This document shows positions 1-14,000 of a stretch of 64,000 nt of DNA, one piece after another. Position 1 is the first letter of the stretch. Each line of letters opens with the position of its first letter. The DNA is from Amphiura filiformis (lineage: Eukaryota; Echinodermata; Ophiuroidea; Amphilepidida; Amphiuridae). The translations under genes were made by a program, and so were the position numbers. The stretch covers positions 50,116,052-50,180,051 of the forward strand of contig NC_092635.1 in NCBI RefSeq assembly GCF_039555335.1, written 5' to 3'. The notes under the pieces are model-generated. The model was not told the origin of the DNA and did no database searches. It saw nothing but the letters and a program-made list of their open reading frames with translations.

Positions 1-243
1 AATCCTGGTTAGGCATATTATATAAACTTACTTCTGGACTTTTGATCACCATATAGAACCTGCTTCATTTAGTTCTTGTTTCACAAAATATAATAAGCTA
101 AATTTGCACCAAACATATTTTACAAGAATATTTTCAGTATTGTCTGCAGCTCATACATCTTAAGTTTGTGGATGTTTATTTATGTTTGTTGATGTATACG
201 CTGATGAGCAACTGTGTATTATATTAATGATACTTTTAATTAC

Positions 244-339
244 CGATTCAAATTGTGGTGAATTGTCATTGATGTCATTCACATTGACTGTGACAGGTTT
301 ATAAGTGGTTCCATCTATGTTGCTGGCAGAGACTAAAAG
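244..339 (-). CDS. Cadherin exon 50 (unit A, exon 10), last exon in window
   Basis: 96 bp, phase 0 to 0. Reads LLVSASNIDGTTYKPVTV then NVNDINDNSPQFES with a canonical linker. The gene continues to the left of the window; 1-243 is intron without a supportable exon. Confidence 0.92.
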
Positions 340-3300
340 CTGCATAAGAAAAGACAAAGATAAAATCAGTTACACTATTACTATGTTGCAAAATATATTG
401 ACATTCACTGTAGCTAACACAACATAGACAATCTTTGTATTCCATTTACAATTGTGATGTGCCCTCAGTAAGAAAAGGCAAAGATAAAATCAGTTACACT
501 ATTACTATGTTGCAAAATATGCTGACATTCACTGTAGCTAACACACTTTCATTCCTGGTGAAGAAAAACTTTGGTCTGTCGCAATCAAATTCTTCACATT
601 TGCTAAGGCGAAGAAAAAAGAAAACGCTGTTCTTACGGGCCCGACCGACCCAGAGTTTGAACAAATTGGGAAAAAAAATTTTCCTGTATATATGAATGCC
701 GATCCAAATTTAAGAAATTTCAGGAACAATATTTTTGTATTTTCTCAAATTGCTAATTATTTACAGATTTTGGTGATTTTTTGGGTCATTTCAAAAAAAA
801 AAAAAGCTGACCGACTGACCCTAGTTGAAAGGTCCGTCCGCCCGTAGAACAGGGTTTCTTTTTTTCGTCGCCTGAGCGTAAAATATACCATTTGTAAGGT
901 TGAGGAATAATTAATTATTGACCAGATAAAGGTGTGAATACATACCACATATTGCGGTTGTTCTTCATAGTCCAACACAACAGTCGATGTAATTTGTCCA
1001 GTAGTATCAATGGCAAAGAATCCTGCATCAATCAACTCATAGGTTATCTCAGTTCCTAAATCTGATGTAGCCTGAACCTGACAGATATATGCTGGGGCTG
1101 ATAACTCCTGTTAAAATAATATAAAAACTGATTACTTAAAACCTGACATCTTAATTATGCAACATATTTTGTGTGGGGGTGTGTGTACATCATGGGAGAC
1201 ATGTGGGTATGTTCATGTGGAGGAACATTTTGTCCAATTAGTGAAGGTTTATAAATAAATCAATTTCAAAATCAAAATCAAATCAAAATATGGAAGAGCG
1301 TTTGAACAAAACAATTCCATTGACTGTGTTTAATTTCAATTAAATGCTGCCTGTAAAAATAAGCAAATTTTAAAATAATTATTTATTGCTTAATATCAAC
1401 AAATGATTAAACAAAGTAATTAGTTTAAAGCTTACCTCATCCACATTGATATCCTGGCAATCATCAGGACCAAAGATTGGGGATAAATTCCAGTATCTGG
1501 TAGCTCGATATGAATTTGTACCAGTGCATCATCAGACAATGGTGGTACACCTTTATCAGCAACATTGACATTTATCTTGACTGTATAAGCTTCAGTGACT
1601 TCTATCAATGGTCTGACCAAAAGGACTTCACCAATTATTGTCACTTCAACTGTAAGGTGATAGAATTAAATGCAAATTAATAAAAATGAGCTATAAACTA
1701 TTATAAATACTATGGGTTCAGAACCATAACAGCTGCAGAAGGTCAACAGCATTATACAAAGTAAGGTTTGGGCAAGTTAAAAAAAATGGACCAGGGCCCA
1801 TGACACCCATCTCTCGTTTTCCCTATCATGGACTTCTTGTGATATTTATACACAGATTCTGAGTGTGTGAGGTTCAGAATTTTGGCATTTGAAACTTAAC
1901 TATCATCTGTACACACATTTGTTACTTCCTCTACCCTGAATGACAATGAGCTTGTTTAGTTTCAAAAGAAGAGGTGTTCCTCTTTGTGTTGATTCCCCAC
2001 ATAAAATGGTGTATCTTGCTCTTTCTTTCAAGTTCTTTGCACATTCAAGGTATCCTATTGTATCCTCCACTGGATTCATTCTTACCCACTTAACCTAACC
2101 AGTGAAAGAAATGGGATTTTTACCTGCTTAAACCTTCTTTCTTGTTATCAATTACGGTTATAAAAGCCACTCTACTAATTAGCAAATGTATTATAGAAGA
2201 TCTTTACAAACAATTGTTTTATTTATATAGCTCATAACCTTCTGATTTGTCACTTACAGAGTCCATCATCTGGGTCAGTAGCTACTTGTGTAAAGATTAA
2301 TTCTCCATTGCCTATGTTACCATCATCAACATCAGTCACTCTCTTTGCCAGATCAAGTAATTCTATAGGTGTCGTATATTGAGGTGCAATAAGTGTCACG
2401 TCGTAGACTGGTTGATCAAACTCTGGTGGGTTGTTTGTATCAGATACAATGGTAATTTCAACCTTTGGAAGGACAAAAAATAGATGTGGCTATATTAAGT
2501 CTACTCAAGTACTTATGAACAATTATGAACAATCTTTGGGCTATCGAATCCATTCAAATATGTCAAGAAAGCAGAGGGTGTGAGATTCAAGTTAGGCTTA
2601 TGTAAACTGTATCTGATACATGATATGAAAATTGGATGTAACATTAGCAGAGGATCATTTGGTTTGCTTATTCACACAAATTGTTACACATTTACCTGGA
2701 CTTCATCTTTAGAGTTTTCTGGATCAGATGTATGGTATGCAATCACACTCATGGTATGTGCTCCAATAGTAGGAGTATCGGATATAGAAGATATTTCACC
2801 AGTTGCACTATCAATTGTGAAATCAGTTGATGGCATGAATGGGTCACCAGGATCTAAAATGTAAGAAGCAAAATTAACAATTTGTCTCCTAGAATGTTCT
2901 GATCTGTCTCTATCATCACACATATCCACACAACCACTGCTACTTGTATTCATTATTAATCAAGGATATCTATGCCCCCTTGATTTTACAACTCAAATCG
3001 AGGAAACACACATTTGAAACTTCAAACTTAATCATTACTATTTTACACCAATTTCCAATTGGTTTATGCTGTACTTGCATTTTATCCTTGATTCTTTTAA
3101 AATATGGTTTAATTGGTTTTAGTTTGCTTATCAAGTGTAAATAACTTACTTGGAGACAGTTCTTGGTTGTTTATTTCAAACACTGGGTCATCACCACAGG
3201 TACTTGTTGCATCAACATCAATCACTGGTACACCTGCACTTACATCACCCTGTTTATGTCTCACAATGAAATCTCCAGGTATGATGTCTACAAAACAGGC

Positions 3301-6300
3301 AGTGTCTGTTACAAATACCCTGACTTCTATGCTGCTGTCATCTATAATCAAATCTGGTTTATCAGGATTGTAGGCTGTTATGTTTAGTATGTGTGGTTCT
3401 GCTTGGAATTCAAGGCGTTGGGCAGCAATTAATGAACATGTTACACCTGAAACACAAAAGAAAACTTTATCAACATAATCTCTTCATTTCTTTGACAAAT
3501 TTTGTCTTATCAGATTGCTTTCACATTTGCCGTTGTCTACTTCATAAATAGTGTAAAAATCCCTTCATGTTGATTAATAAGATTCAAAATTTTTAATTTC
3601 TGGGAAGTGTGGACATGCATATTTTGATTCTTACCATCTGACGACACTAAAAACTTATCAGAACCAGACAGTCTGCACATAATGATGTCATTGGGATAAA
3701 TATCATCATCCTCTGGTGTTACTGCTGTTACCTTGAGAAAGAAAACAACACATTTTGCTAGTTTGAGAATGAAACATCACTTAACAAAATATTTTCATAG
3801 TGAAGTATAATATTCTTAAAACTACACGATTAAGCACCTATAATAGAAGAAATTTCAAAAATTACTGTCAAATATCTCATGACATAGCTTCCATAAGGTC
3901 CAGCATTACTTACTTGTACACCAGGGTCAACAGGTGCATAATAGATAACTCTTACTGGTGGAATTGTGAATACTGGTAGCACATCATTGATGTCTCCAAC
4001 ATCAATCTCTATATCCAATGGAGGAGTGCTGAGAATAGGGTTGCCATTATCCTTGGCCTGTCAAATTAAAGGTTCAAAAAAATTGACATTTGTAACAGCT
4101 AGCTCTTGTGAAATAATACGTACAGCCTGTATGTGTGTAGTTGAGATGTGATGTTGCAAGAAACCTCTATCAGTGTTTTTTTATGTAATTCAAATATGCC
4201 CTACTTATGTGGTAAATGAGTACATGTAAACTCGGTAATCATGAATGTCAACATGCAACCATCCATATTGAGTTTTAATATTCAATTGCAGACACACATT
4301 TCCTTTTTTCTCCTTACAGTGGAAGTTGTCACCAACCAAGTGCAAGCAATGGCTATAATGTATTCTTTTACTGTTTTAGATATAGAAACACCATAGATAT
4401 CAAAGGTTCCTGTGGTGTGTATGCAGTTACAGAGATTTATTGTGTTCTCTTTTGCCAATGTTTACAACTGTGCATGCACCACTACCAACCACACCCCCCC
4501 CCCCCCACACCCTACCTCCCCCTCTCCCTCCCCCCCCCCCCACACACACACACAAGAAAAACCAGCAATACATGATACTCTTCTTACCAGTACAGTTAAG
4601 GTGTATGAATCTTGGAATTCTCTATCCAGTGACCAGTTGAGGTATATATAGCCATAACCAGGTGCACCATCCTTGCGAATCTCAAACTTGTCTAAATCAA
4701 TAATATTGTAATAATATAATTTCTTTAAATATGTTTAAGTTATATTGTTGAAACTTTAACCAAGCATGGTATAAACCCCAAAACCCCATAATGAGCCTAT
4801 TATTAGTCTCGTTATTGTTGTTATTATTATCTTATACAACCATGACAATACATTCTAATTTTGTTCATTTGCATACTTTTAGTTTTTAAGACCAAGAGGA
4901 CCTAGCTAGTATTCAACCTTTGCAAAATGTATGGCTACTCGAAAGAGATCAATTCTAGAAATACTACCATTTATAGATCAGAATTAAACTTACTCCCTTT
5001 TGTGAATTAAAAAGTACCTTTGTTGTCTCCACTTAATTCATATGTGATCCTGGAGTTATCAGTGCCTGGATAATCCATATCTACTGCTAGGACACGGCAA
5101 ACATAGGTTTCTAAGACAGCATTCTCTGGTAAGATTACATTCCCACATTCATTCTGTTGAGAATCAAAAGAAATATATGATTTGATACTGACAAAATAAC
5201 AAAAGGCACCAAATTATTGAAGATCCATTTTTACTTTAATACTAAACTCCTCTTTCCAGTTCGAAATACAGCTTTGAATAACTTTTCTCTACAAAACCAA
5301 TATAAGTAGCAGTAAATAGACATATCTTTAAATATTTTCCCAGTTGTTGCTTCCTAAATCCCTGGTTAGGCATATTATATAAACTTACTTCTGGACTTTT
5401 GATCACCATATAGAACCTGCTTCATTTAGTTCTTGTTTCACAAAATATAATAAGCTAAATTTGCACCAAACATATTTTACAAGAATATTTTCAGTATTGT
5501 CTGCAGCTCATACATCTTAAGTTTGTGGATGTTTATTTATGTTTGTTGATGTATACGCTGATGAGCAACTGTGTATTATATTAATGATACTTTTAATTAC
5601 CGATTCAAATTGTGGTGAATTGTCATTGATGTCATTCACATTGACTGTCACAGGTTTATAAGTGGTTCCATCTATGTTGCTGGCAGAGACTAAAAGCTGC
5701 ATAAGAAAAGACAAAGATAAAATCAGTTACACTATTACTATGTTGCAAAATATATTGACATTCACTGTAGCTAACACAACATAGACAATCTTTGTATTCC
5801 ATTTACAATTGTGATGTGCCCTCAGTAAGAAAAGGCAAAGATAAAATCAGTTACACTATTACTATGTTGCAAAATATGCTGACATTCACTGTAGCTAACA
5901 CACTTTCATTCCTGGTGAAGAAAAACTTTGGTCTGTCATAATCAAATTCTTCACATTTGCTAAAGCGAAGAAAAAAAAACGCTGTTCTCACGGGCCCGAC
6001 CGACCCAGAGTTTGAACAAATTGGGAAAAAAATTTTTCCTGTATATATGAATGCCGACCCAAATTTAAGAAATTTCAGGAACAATATTTTTGTATTTTCT
6101 CAAATTGCTAATTATTTACAGATTTTGGTGATTTTTTGGGTCATTTCCAAAAAAAAAGCTGACCGACTGACCCTAGTTGAAAGGTCCGTCCGCCCGTAGA
6201 ACAGGGTTTCTTTTTTTCGTCGCCTGAGCGTAAAATATACCATTTGTAAGGTTGAGGAATAATTAATTATTGACCAGATAAAGGTGTGAATACATACCAC

Positions 6301-9300
6301 ATATTGCGGTTGTTCTTCATAGTCCAACACAACAGTCGATGTAATTTGTCCAGTAGTATCAATGGCAAAGAATCCTGCATCAATCAACTCATAGGTTATC
6401 TCAGTTCCTAAATCTGATGTAGCCTGAACCTGACAGATATATGCTGGGGCTGATAACTCCTGTTAAAATAATATAAAAACTGATTACTTAAAACCTGACA
6501 TCTTAATTATGCAACATATTTTGTGTGGGGGTGTGTGTACATCATGGGAGACATGTGGGTATGTTCATGTGGAGGAACATTTTGTCCAATTAGTGAAGGT
6601 TTATAAATAAATCAATTTCAAAATCAAAATCAAATCAAAATATGGAAGAGCGTTTGAACAAAACAATTCCATTGACTGTGTTTAATTTCAATTAAATGCT
6701 GCCTGTAAAAATAAGCAAATTTTAAAATAATTATTTATTGCTTAATATCAACAAATGATTAAACAAAGTAATTAGTTTAAAGCTTACCTCATCCACATTG
6801 ATATCCTGGCAATCATCAGGACCAAAGATTGGGGGATAAATTCCAGTATCTGGTAGCTCGATATGAATTTGTACCAGTGCATCATCAGACAATGGTGGTA
6901 CACCTTTATCAGCAACATTGACATTTATCTTGACTGTATAAGCTTCAGTGACTTCTATCAATGGTCTGACCAAAAGGACTTCACCAATTATTGTCACTTC
7001 AACTGTAAGGTGATAGAATTAAATGCAAATTAATAAAAATGAGCTATAAACTATTATAAATACTATGGGTTCAGAACCATAACAGCTGCAGAAGGTCAAC
7101 AGCATTATACAAAGTAAGGTTTGGGCAAGTTAAAAAATGGACCAGGGCCCATGACACCCATCTCTCGTTTTCCCTATCATGGACTTCTTGTGATATTTAT
7201 ACACAGATTCTGAGTGTGTGAGGTTCAGAATTTTTGGCATTTGAAACTTAACTATCATCTGTACACACATTTGTTACTTCCTCTACCCTGAATGACAATG
7301 AGCTTGTTTAGTTTCAAAAGAAGAGGTGTTCCTCTTTGTGTTGATTCCCCACATAAAATGGTGTATCTTGCTCTTTCTTTCAAGTTCTTTGCACATTCAA
7401 GGTATCCTATTGTATCCTCCACTGGATTCATTCTTACCCACTTAACCTAACCAGTGAAAGAAATGGGATTTTTACCTGCTTAAACCTTCTTTCTTGTTAT
7501 CAATTACGGTTATAAAAGCCACTCTACTAATTAGCAAATGTATTATAGAAGATCTTTACAAACAATTGTTTTATTTATATAGCTCATAACCTTCTGATTT
7601 GTCACTTACAGAGTCCATCATCTGGGTCAGTAGCTACTTGTGTAAAGATTAATTCTCCATTGCCTATGTTACCATCATCAACATCAGTCACTCTCTTTGC
7701 CAGATCAAGTAATTCAATAGGTGTGGTATATTGAGGTGCAATAAGTGTAACATTGTAGACTGGTTGATCAAACTCTGGTGGGTTGTTTGTATCAGATACA
7801 ATGGTAATTTCAACCTTTGGAAGGACAAAAAATAGATTTGGCTATATTAAATCTACTCAAGTACTTATGAACAATTATGAACAATCTTTGGGCTATTGAA
7901 TCCATTCAAATATGTCAAGAAAGCAGAGGGTGTGAGATTCAAGTTAGGTTTATATAAACTGTATCTGATACATGATAGGAAAATTGGATGTAACATTAGC
8001 AGAGGATCATTTGGTTTGCTTATTCACACAAATTGTTACACATTTACCTGGACTTCATCTTTAGAGTTTTCTGGATCAGATGTATGGTATGCAATCACAC
8101 TCATGGTATGTGCTCCAATAGTAGGAGTATCGGATATAGAAGATATTTCACCAGTTGCACTATCAATTGTGAAATCAGCTGATGGCATGAATGGGTCACC
8201 AGGATCTAAAATGTAAGAAGCAAAATTAACAATTTCTGTCTCCTAGAATGTTCTGATCTGTCTCTATCATCACACATATCCACACAACCACCCCTACTTG
8301 TATTCATTACCCCCAGACAGAAATAATTCGACCACAAACACCAATTGCGTATCTGTCAGGCATTCAGACAGACATTTATAAATTTATTTGCATCAAATAT
8401 CATATGTTACAATAAATTAGCATGCACATTAAGAAAACAGCTTCCACAATACTTTGAAAATATAGTTAGTATTATTACCAGGACCTAGATGAACCTACCT
8501 AAGATACCTCCCCAGTGAACTATCTACCTGGGAGCTGATTAAGTCATAACAAAACTATATTATTGGATATACCGCCCCAGTGAACAATCTACCTGGAATC
8601 TAGTACCTCCCCAGTGAACAATCTACCTGGGAGCTGAATTGATCATGAATCAGGACCTAGATGAACCTACCTAAGTTACCTCAACCCAGTGAACAACCTA
8701 CCTGGGAACTGATCATGTCATAATGAATATATTATTGGATATACCGTCCCAGTGAACAATCTACCTGGAATCTAGTACCTCCCCAGTGAACAATCTACCT
8801 GGGAGCTGAATTGATCATGAATCAGGAGCTGATCATGTCATAACTAAACAAATGAATAATTATATTAGTGAATAGTGGGCTGAATCTTTACAATAACTGT
8901 GCATGAATACTGTTCTTCCAAGAGATTGCTTCCTGGAATCCTAGGAGAGAAATTCCTGAAAGGTTAATTTGGATATAAAATAGTATATTAATCCAATATG
9001 AAAATATATAAAGTATACATGTACATAATTAAATACATGTTAGAAAACATTGCCTTACTTGACTGTTTTAACATTGAGTAATCCTTGATAATATTATAGT
9101 GAAAGTTAAATCACACCCATAGAACAGTTCATTCAACATGTTAAACTAGCTCAGAGAAGAGTTACCGCCAAACTATTTATTCTACAAGATGAAGTACCTG
9201 CAAAATTTATTCTTTAATATAGCCAAGCACAGGGTGGACTTATGACATTTTTATCGCAACGAACTTTGCTGATACCGCCATCATATATATAAAAGAGCCC

Positions 9301-10919
9301 AGAGCATATGAACATATGTCAAATTGCACACCCCTAACTCTTGTAAGTAATTACATAGTTCATTTCATTTTATCGCAAGAAAAACGTTATAAAATACATA
9401 TATTGCCCATCTATAAGCACTACATCAAAAACAATTAGATATTTAAAATGATTAAATAAGCCCTTGAAAAAGATCATCAGGACTAACATACCAATGGTAA
9501 ACTGCTCCACGAGTCCAACAATTCGATATTAATACATCTTTGCTATAATTGCTACTGGTACCACACTTATGTAGATAATATCCTGGTGTAGGCTATTCAC
9601 CCAGTAGTTTAAATGAACAAACAAAGCAAAGTGAGTTGCACATTTTTTGTTACAGTATTAAATTTAATTTACAATATAATCTTCTTCAGATAATGTCACA
9701 TATTTTATTAAATTTTCTTTGATTATCCAAGATTATTCTTTCTTATATACATCAACATTTTTAATTAGCCATAAACTTTCGGCTTTTATTATACTATTTT
9801 CAAACCTTTAATGGCTTTAAATGCACACCTTGCAATAGGGAGTGGTGGGTGGGAGAAAAAATTCACCACATGACTTGTCTGCATGAATGTTGACAGAATA
9901 ATGGTGGTACATACACACACAAGATTCAAGCCTTGTTAAAGGTGATCGCTGATTGGCCCAATGAACACTGATGGTGCCCATGATAAACAAATAGACAATA
10001 CACATGTATCACCTCATATTGATCTTATATCACTTCATATTGATCTTTTAGCAATAAACTAACAGGACCAAACCATTATTTCTGCAGGGGTCAAACTGGT
10101 TTTTAACCTGGTGGTTCAAAACGTTATTACCCCCAGACAGAAATAATTCGACCACAAACACCAATTGCGTATCTGTCAGGCATTCAGACAGACATTTATA
10201 AATTTATTTGCATCAAATATCATATGTTACAATAAATTAGCATGCACATTAAGAAAACAGCTTCCACAATACTTTGAAAATATAGTTAGTATTATTACCA
10301 GGACCTAGATGAACCTACCTAAGATACCTCCCCAGTGAACTATCTACCTGGGAGCTGATTAAGTCATAACAAAACTATATTATTGGATATACCGCCCAGT
10401 GAACAATCTACCTGGAATCTAGTACCTCCCAGTGAACAATCTACCTGGGAGCTGAATTGATCATGAATCAGGACCTAGATGAACCTACCTAAGTTACCTC
10501 AACCCAGTGAACAACCTACCTGGGAACTGATCATGTCATAATGAATATATTATTGGATATACCGTCCCAGTGAACAATCTACCTGGAATCTAGTACCTCC
10601 CCAGTGAACAATCTACCTGGGAGCTGAATTGATCATGAATCAGGAGCTGATCATGTCATAACTAAACAAATGAATAATTATATTAGTGAATAGTGGGCTG
10701 AATCTTTACAATAACTGTGCATGAATACTGTTCTTCCAAGAGATTGCTTCCTGGAATCCTAGGAGAGAAATTCCTGAAAGGTTAATTTGGATATAAAATA
10801 GTATATTAATCCAATATGAAAATATATAAAGTATACATGTACATAATTAAATACATGTTAGAAAACATTGCCAAAGGAGGCACTAGTCATACATTAAAAT
10901 GTATGCAAGTGACTCCTTA

Positions 10920-10952
<33 letters not shown>

Positions 10953-10964
10953 GTTTTGGTACCG

Positions 10965-11020
<56 letters not shown>

Positions 11021-14000
11021 ATTATTTGGTATTGCCAAGAAAGAGATGAGTGCATTTGAGTAACAAGTGTTAATAATCCAAGCAGTATCACCTGCATAAT
11101 ACGATTAACTTTAATGCATTCATCGTCAATACAATGTAACTGTGGCTGAACAGTTATAGATGGAAAATTCGGCTAAACGTTATATTGTGAATACCTTTTG
11201 GTCAAACAATTTGTGAGTTTTTGTGACCCATTTGTAATCCATACCTCATAAAACTTTATAAAGTTTTGTAGCCAACATATTGCGAGGGCCTTTTATATAT
11301 CTTTTATCGCCCATTATGCATGATTATCAGATTATCAGCAACTTAATCTTATATAGCGCATTATATCAAAGACCACAAGGCGCTTTACAATTAAAACATG
11401 AGTACGTAAAAACAAAATGCCCATAGAACTATAAATATACATCATTAAAAAATAACAATTAAATTTTAAATGAGGAACACGATGAACATTGCACAAAAGG
11501 GATTGCACGGAAAAAATACATGCAAAATGAGCAAAGAAACAACTATGTGAAATGTTTAAAGTGACGGCAAAAGCAATAAAGCAAAATAAGCTTAACCAAA
11601 GTAATTTTTTATAAACAACGGCAATATACTGCAAACAGATATCAAACAGAAGATGAAATTAGAATCATAAAACACAATTTTTTAAAAGCCAAGCTGTACA
11701 CTACATAGATAACACGTGAGTTGAAAACTAAAAAATGAAAATGAAGTATACCGCAAAGCAATTAAACACATGATCAATTCAATGCAATATCAAAATGGCA
11801 ATTTAACACAGTATCAAATTGAATATGAAAATTCCAAACAAATGGATACTTAACACAAACAATACCAAAGTGGCGAAACAAACATATTTACACCAGGTAT
11901 AAAACTCAATGAAAAGAGCAATCACGAGAACAACCAAGAAAATAACTTGAGTGAGTAGGCAAAATATTATGCTAAACGTATTGCACACTTTTTAAATATA
12001 ATTAATAACCAAAATTGCACAATTATTAATAATACAATAATATCAAAATATGAACTAACAATACCAAAGTGGCGAAGCAAACATATCTACACCAGGTATA
12101 ATGCTCAAATGAAAAGAGCAAGATACATCACGAGAGCGACCAAATACTATATATGAAAACAATCTTGAAATTTGCGGGCACCGTAATTCTGTTTCTTAAG
12201 TTTCTGGAGAAAATGTGAAAATGTAGTTTGGTCACTGACTAACTTACGCCAACCTGACAATTGAATTCTTAATAATTATTGTTCTTGTACAATGTAAGTT
12301 ATCCACTGCACAGTGTCAGCAAATGTAAACTTATAACTTGAGCACTCCAATTGCTAAAAACACTTTCTCCATACTTCCATTAAGCAGACATTTGGAGTAT
12401 ACCGATACACAACAACTGAAAGTAATATTTGATAATGTTGTATAATACATGCTGGTGAGCCAGTCAAATGTTCCGATAAATTGAATCACACGCAATTCCA
12501 GTACTTTGGTCCCATCTCAATAAGAAGTGAGTACATGGTTTTTTTGTTTTTTTTGTTTTTTTAATACATGATTGCATGCCGTTTTATTTTATGCTTATTA
12601 ACCCAAACAATCGAAACAGTCCTTGTGTAGCTTATAAATGCAACATGCAATACTATACAATTTCTTCTTCACCTAGGCAGAAGTGCATCTATACCTAGTG
12701 TTTAATTATACCATTATCATGTTAATCGAGTATATTTATTAATCTGTGCTGAATATATTGTACGCTGTTCTTGTATCATCCTTTGACTGCTTAATAAAGG
12801 ACCATGCAGTAACTTCTTCAGTGGTATTTGCATCCATCCTTAGCCTCCTTCGTAACATTCCATGTTATGTGCAAAACTTTACCAATATAAGTCATTGTTA
12901 TGTGGCTAAAGTAAGCCCCTGTAGGTATTGTAGGTTAATGATGGGATCAATGTCAAGTAGCTGTGGTAATTGCGACTCTTAAAACAGGCAAAGCATCTTC
13001 CCTTCTGCTACCCGACTAGAAGTATTTAATCTGCAATGAAGAAGAGAGAAACAAGGAGGAGCAAATTGTGCAAGCATATAGTCCTTCACCTATATATATA
13101 CACACAAGCCTAATGAAAATATCTAAAAAAAAAAAAAAACAAAATATTTACTCATTTTTGAAAATCCGTACATAAAGATGTCACCGAGTGGAGTAAACAA
13201 TTGAAGTAAACTATGCCGAGTTGGAACTCATTGCTGATCAATAAGCATTCGGCAAATTAGCTGGAAGAATTTGGGCAATCCAACCATAGACCATAGACTA
13301 TGATCCAACAACTTATTTATCACTTTGGCTTTCCTGATGATAAATTTTCCATAAGCTCCTTTAAAAATCACAATTTTTGCATATATGACAAAATAGAATA
13401 TGTCATAGACTATTTTCGATAATAAATGTTAACCATTATGAATGCGTTCAATTTACAATTACTGTATTCAACATTAAGTGGTCAAATGATTAGTGTTAAT
13501 TTAATGTAATACTAACAGCCAGAGTATGCAAATAAGTGGAGTACGAGGCAGTCTACTGTCCGAGAAACCCTTAAACGACCTTCCAAAATGCTAAAATTAT
13601 TATAGTGCTGTTCATTTCTGTTGACATTTTCCATAAGTTTCATACACAAGCATCTCTATTTACATGACGCTCACCGATTGCCTTGAATATTAAACCTGCT
13701 AACCATTTTACAATTTTTCATGACGATTGCTATCAGCAAAAACTGTGCACCATTCAAAATTAAAGTCATTCAAAATTAAAACTGCACACGAGTGCACCAT
13801 TCAGAATTAAAGCTGCTCATTAAATTTCCCGATGGTCATTGACATTACGACAAGATGCCCCACCCACAAAAAAAAACAGCGCGGCATATGAATGGAGAGA
13901 GCATAAACAATAGTACGATGTATGTCGCCGCATGGCCCACCTCTTATTTTAATTTACCTCCAACAAGGGAAAACCCCGAGATCTTTTAATCCACTACAAC

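Larger units (their letters stand above)
1..3440. repeat. Near-identical segmental duplication, copy A
   Basis: Exons 46-50 with their introns, matching 5358-8308 and then 15768-16253 almost base for base. Offset is 5,357 at the left, changing by a few bases through short indels in A and G runs. Intronic identity is as high as exonic identity, so the event is recent. The window starts inside the copy. Confidence 0.9.
5358..8308. repeat. Near-identical segmental duplication, copy B (first part)
   Basis: Partner of 1-2952. Broken at 8308 by the inserted elements and resumed at 15768. Confidence 0.9.

Noticed and set aside
31-110. A possible exon with donor CTTAC at the left edge (repeated at 5388)
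   Set aside because: All three minus-strand frames contain stops and there is no cadherin pattern.
4492-4651. Proline-rich plus-strand frames
   Set aside because: Translation of the C-rich tract in an intron; exon 42 lies on the other strand.
1-8308. Units A and B being two haplotypes joined by the assembler
   Set aside because: Not fully excluded, but exons 41-45 and 31-35 with their introns are clearly diverged and unit A follows B in continuous phase, so a true tandem arrangement is preferred.
10894-11097. Lysine-rich 67-codon minus-strand frame
   Set aside because: It is only the long T tract read in reverse; no real coding signal.
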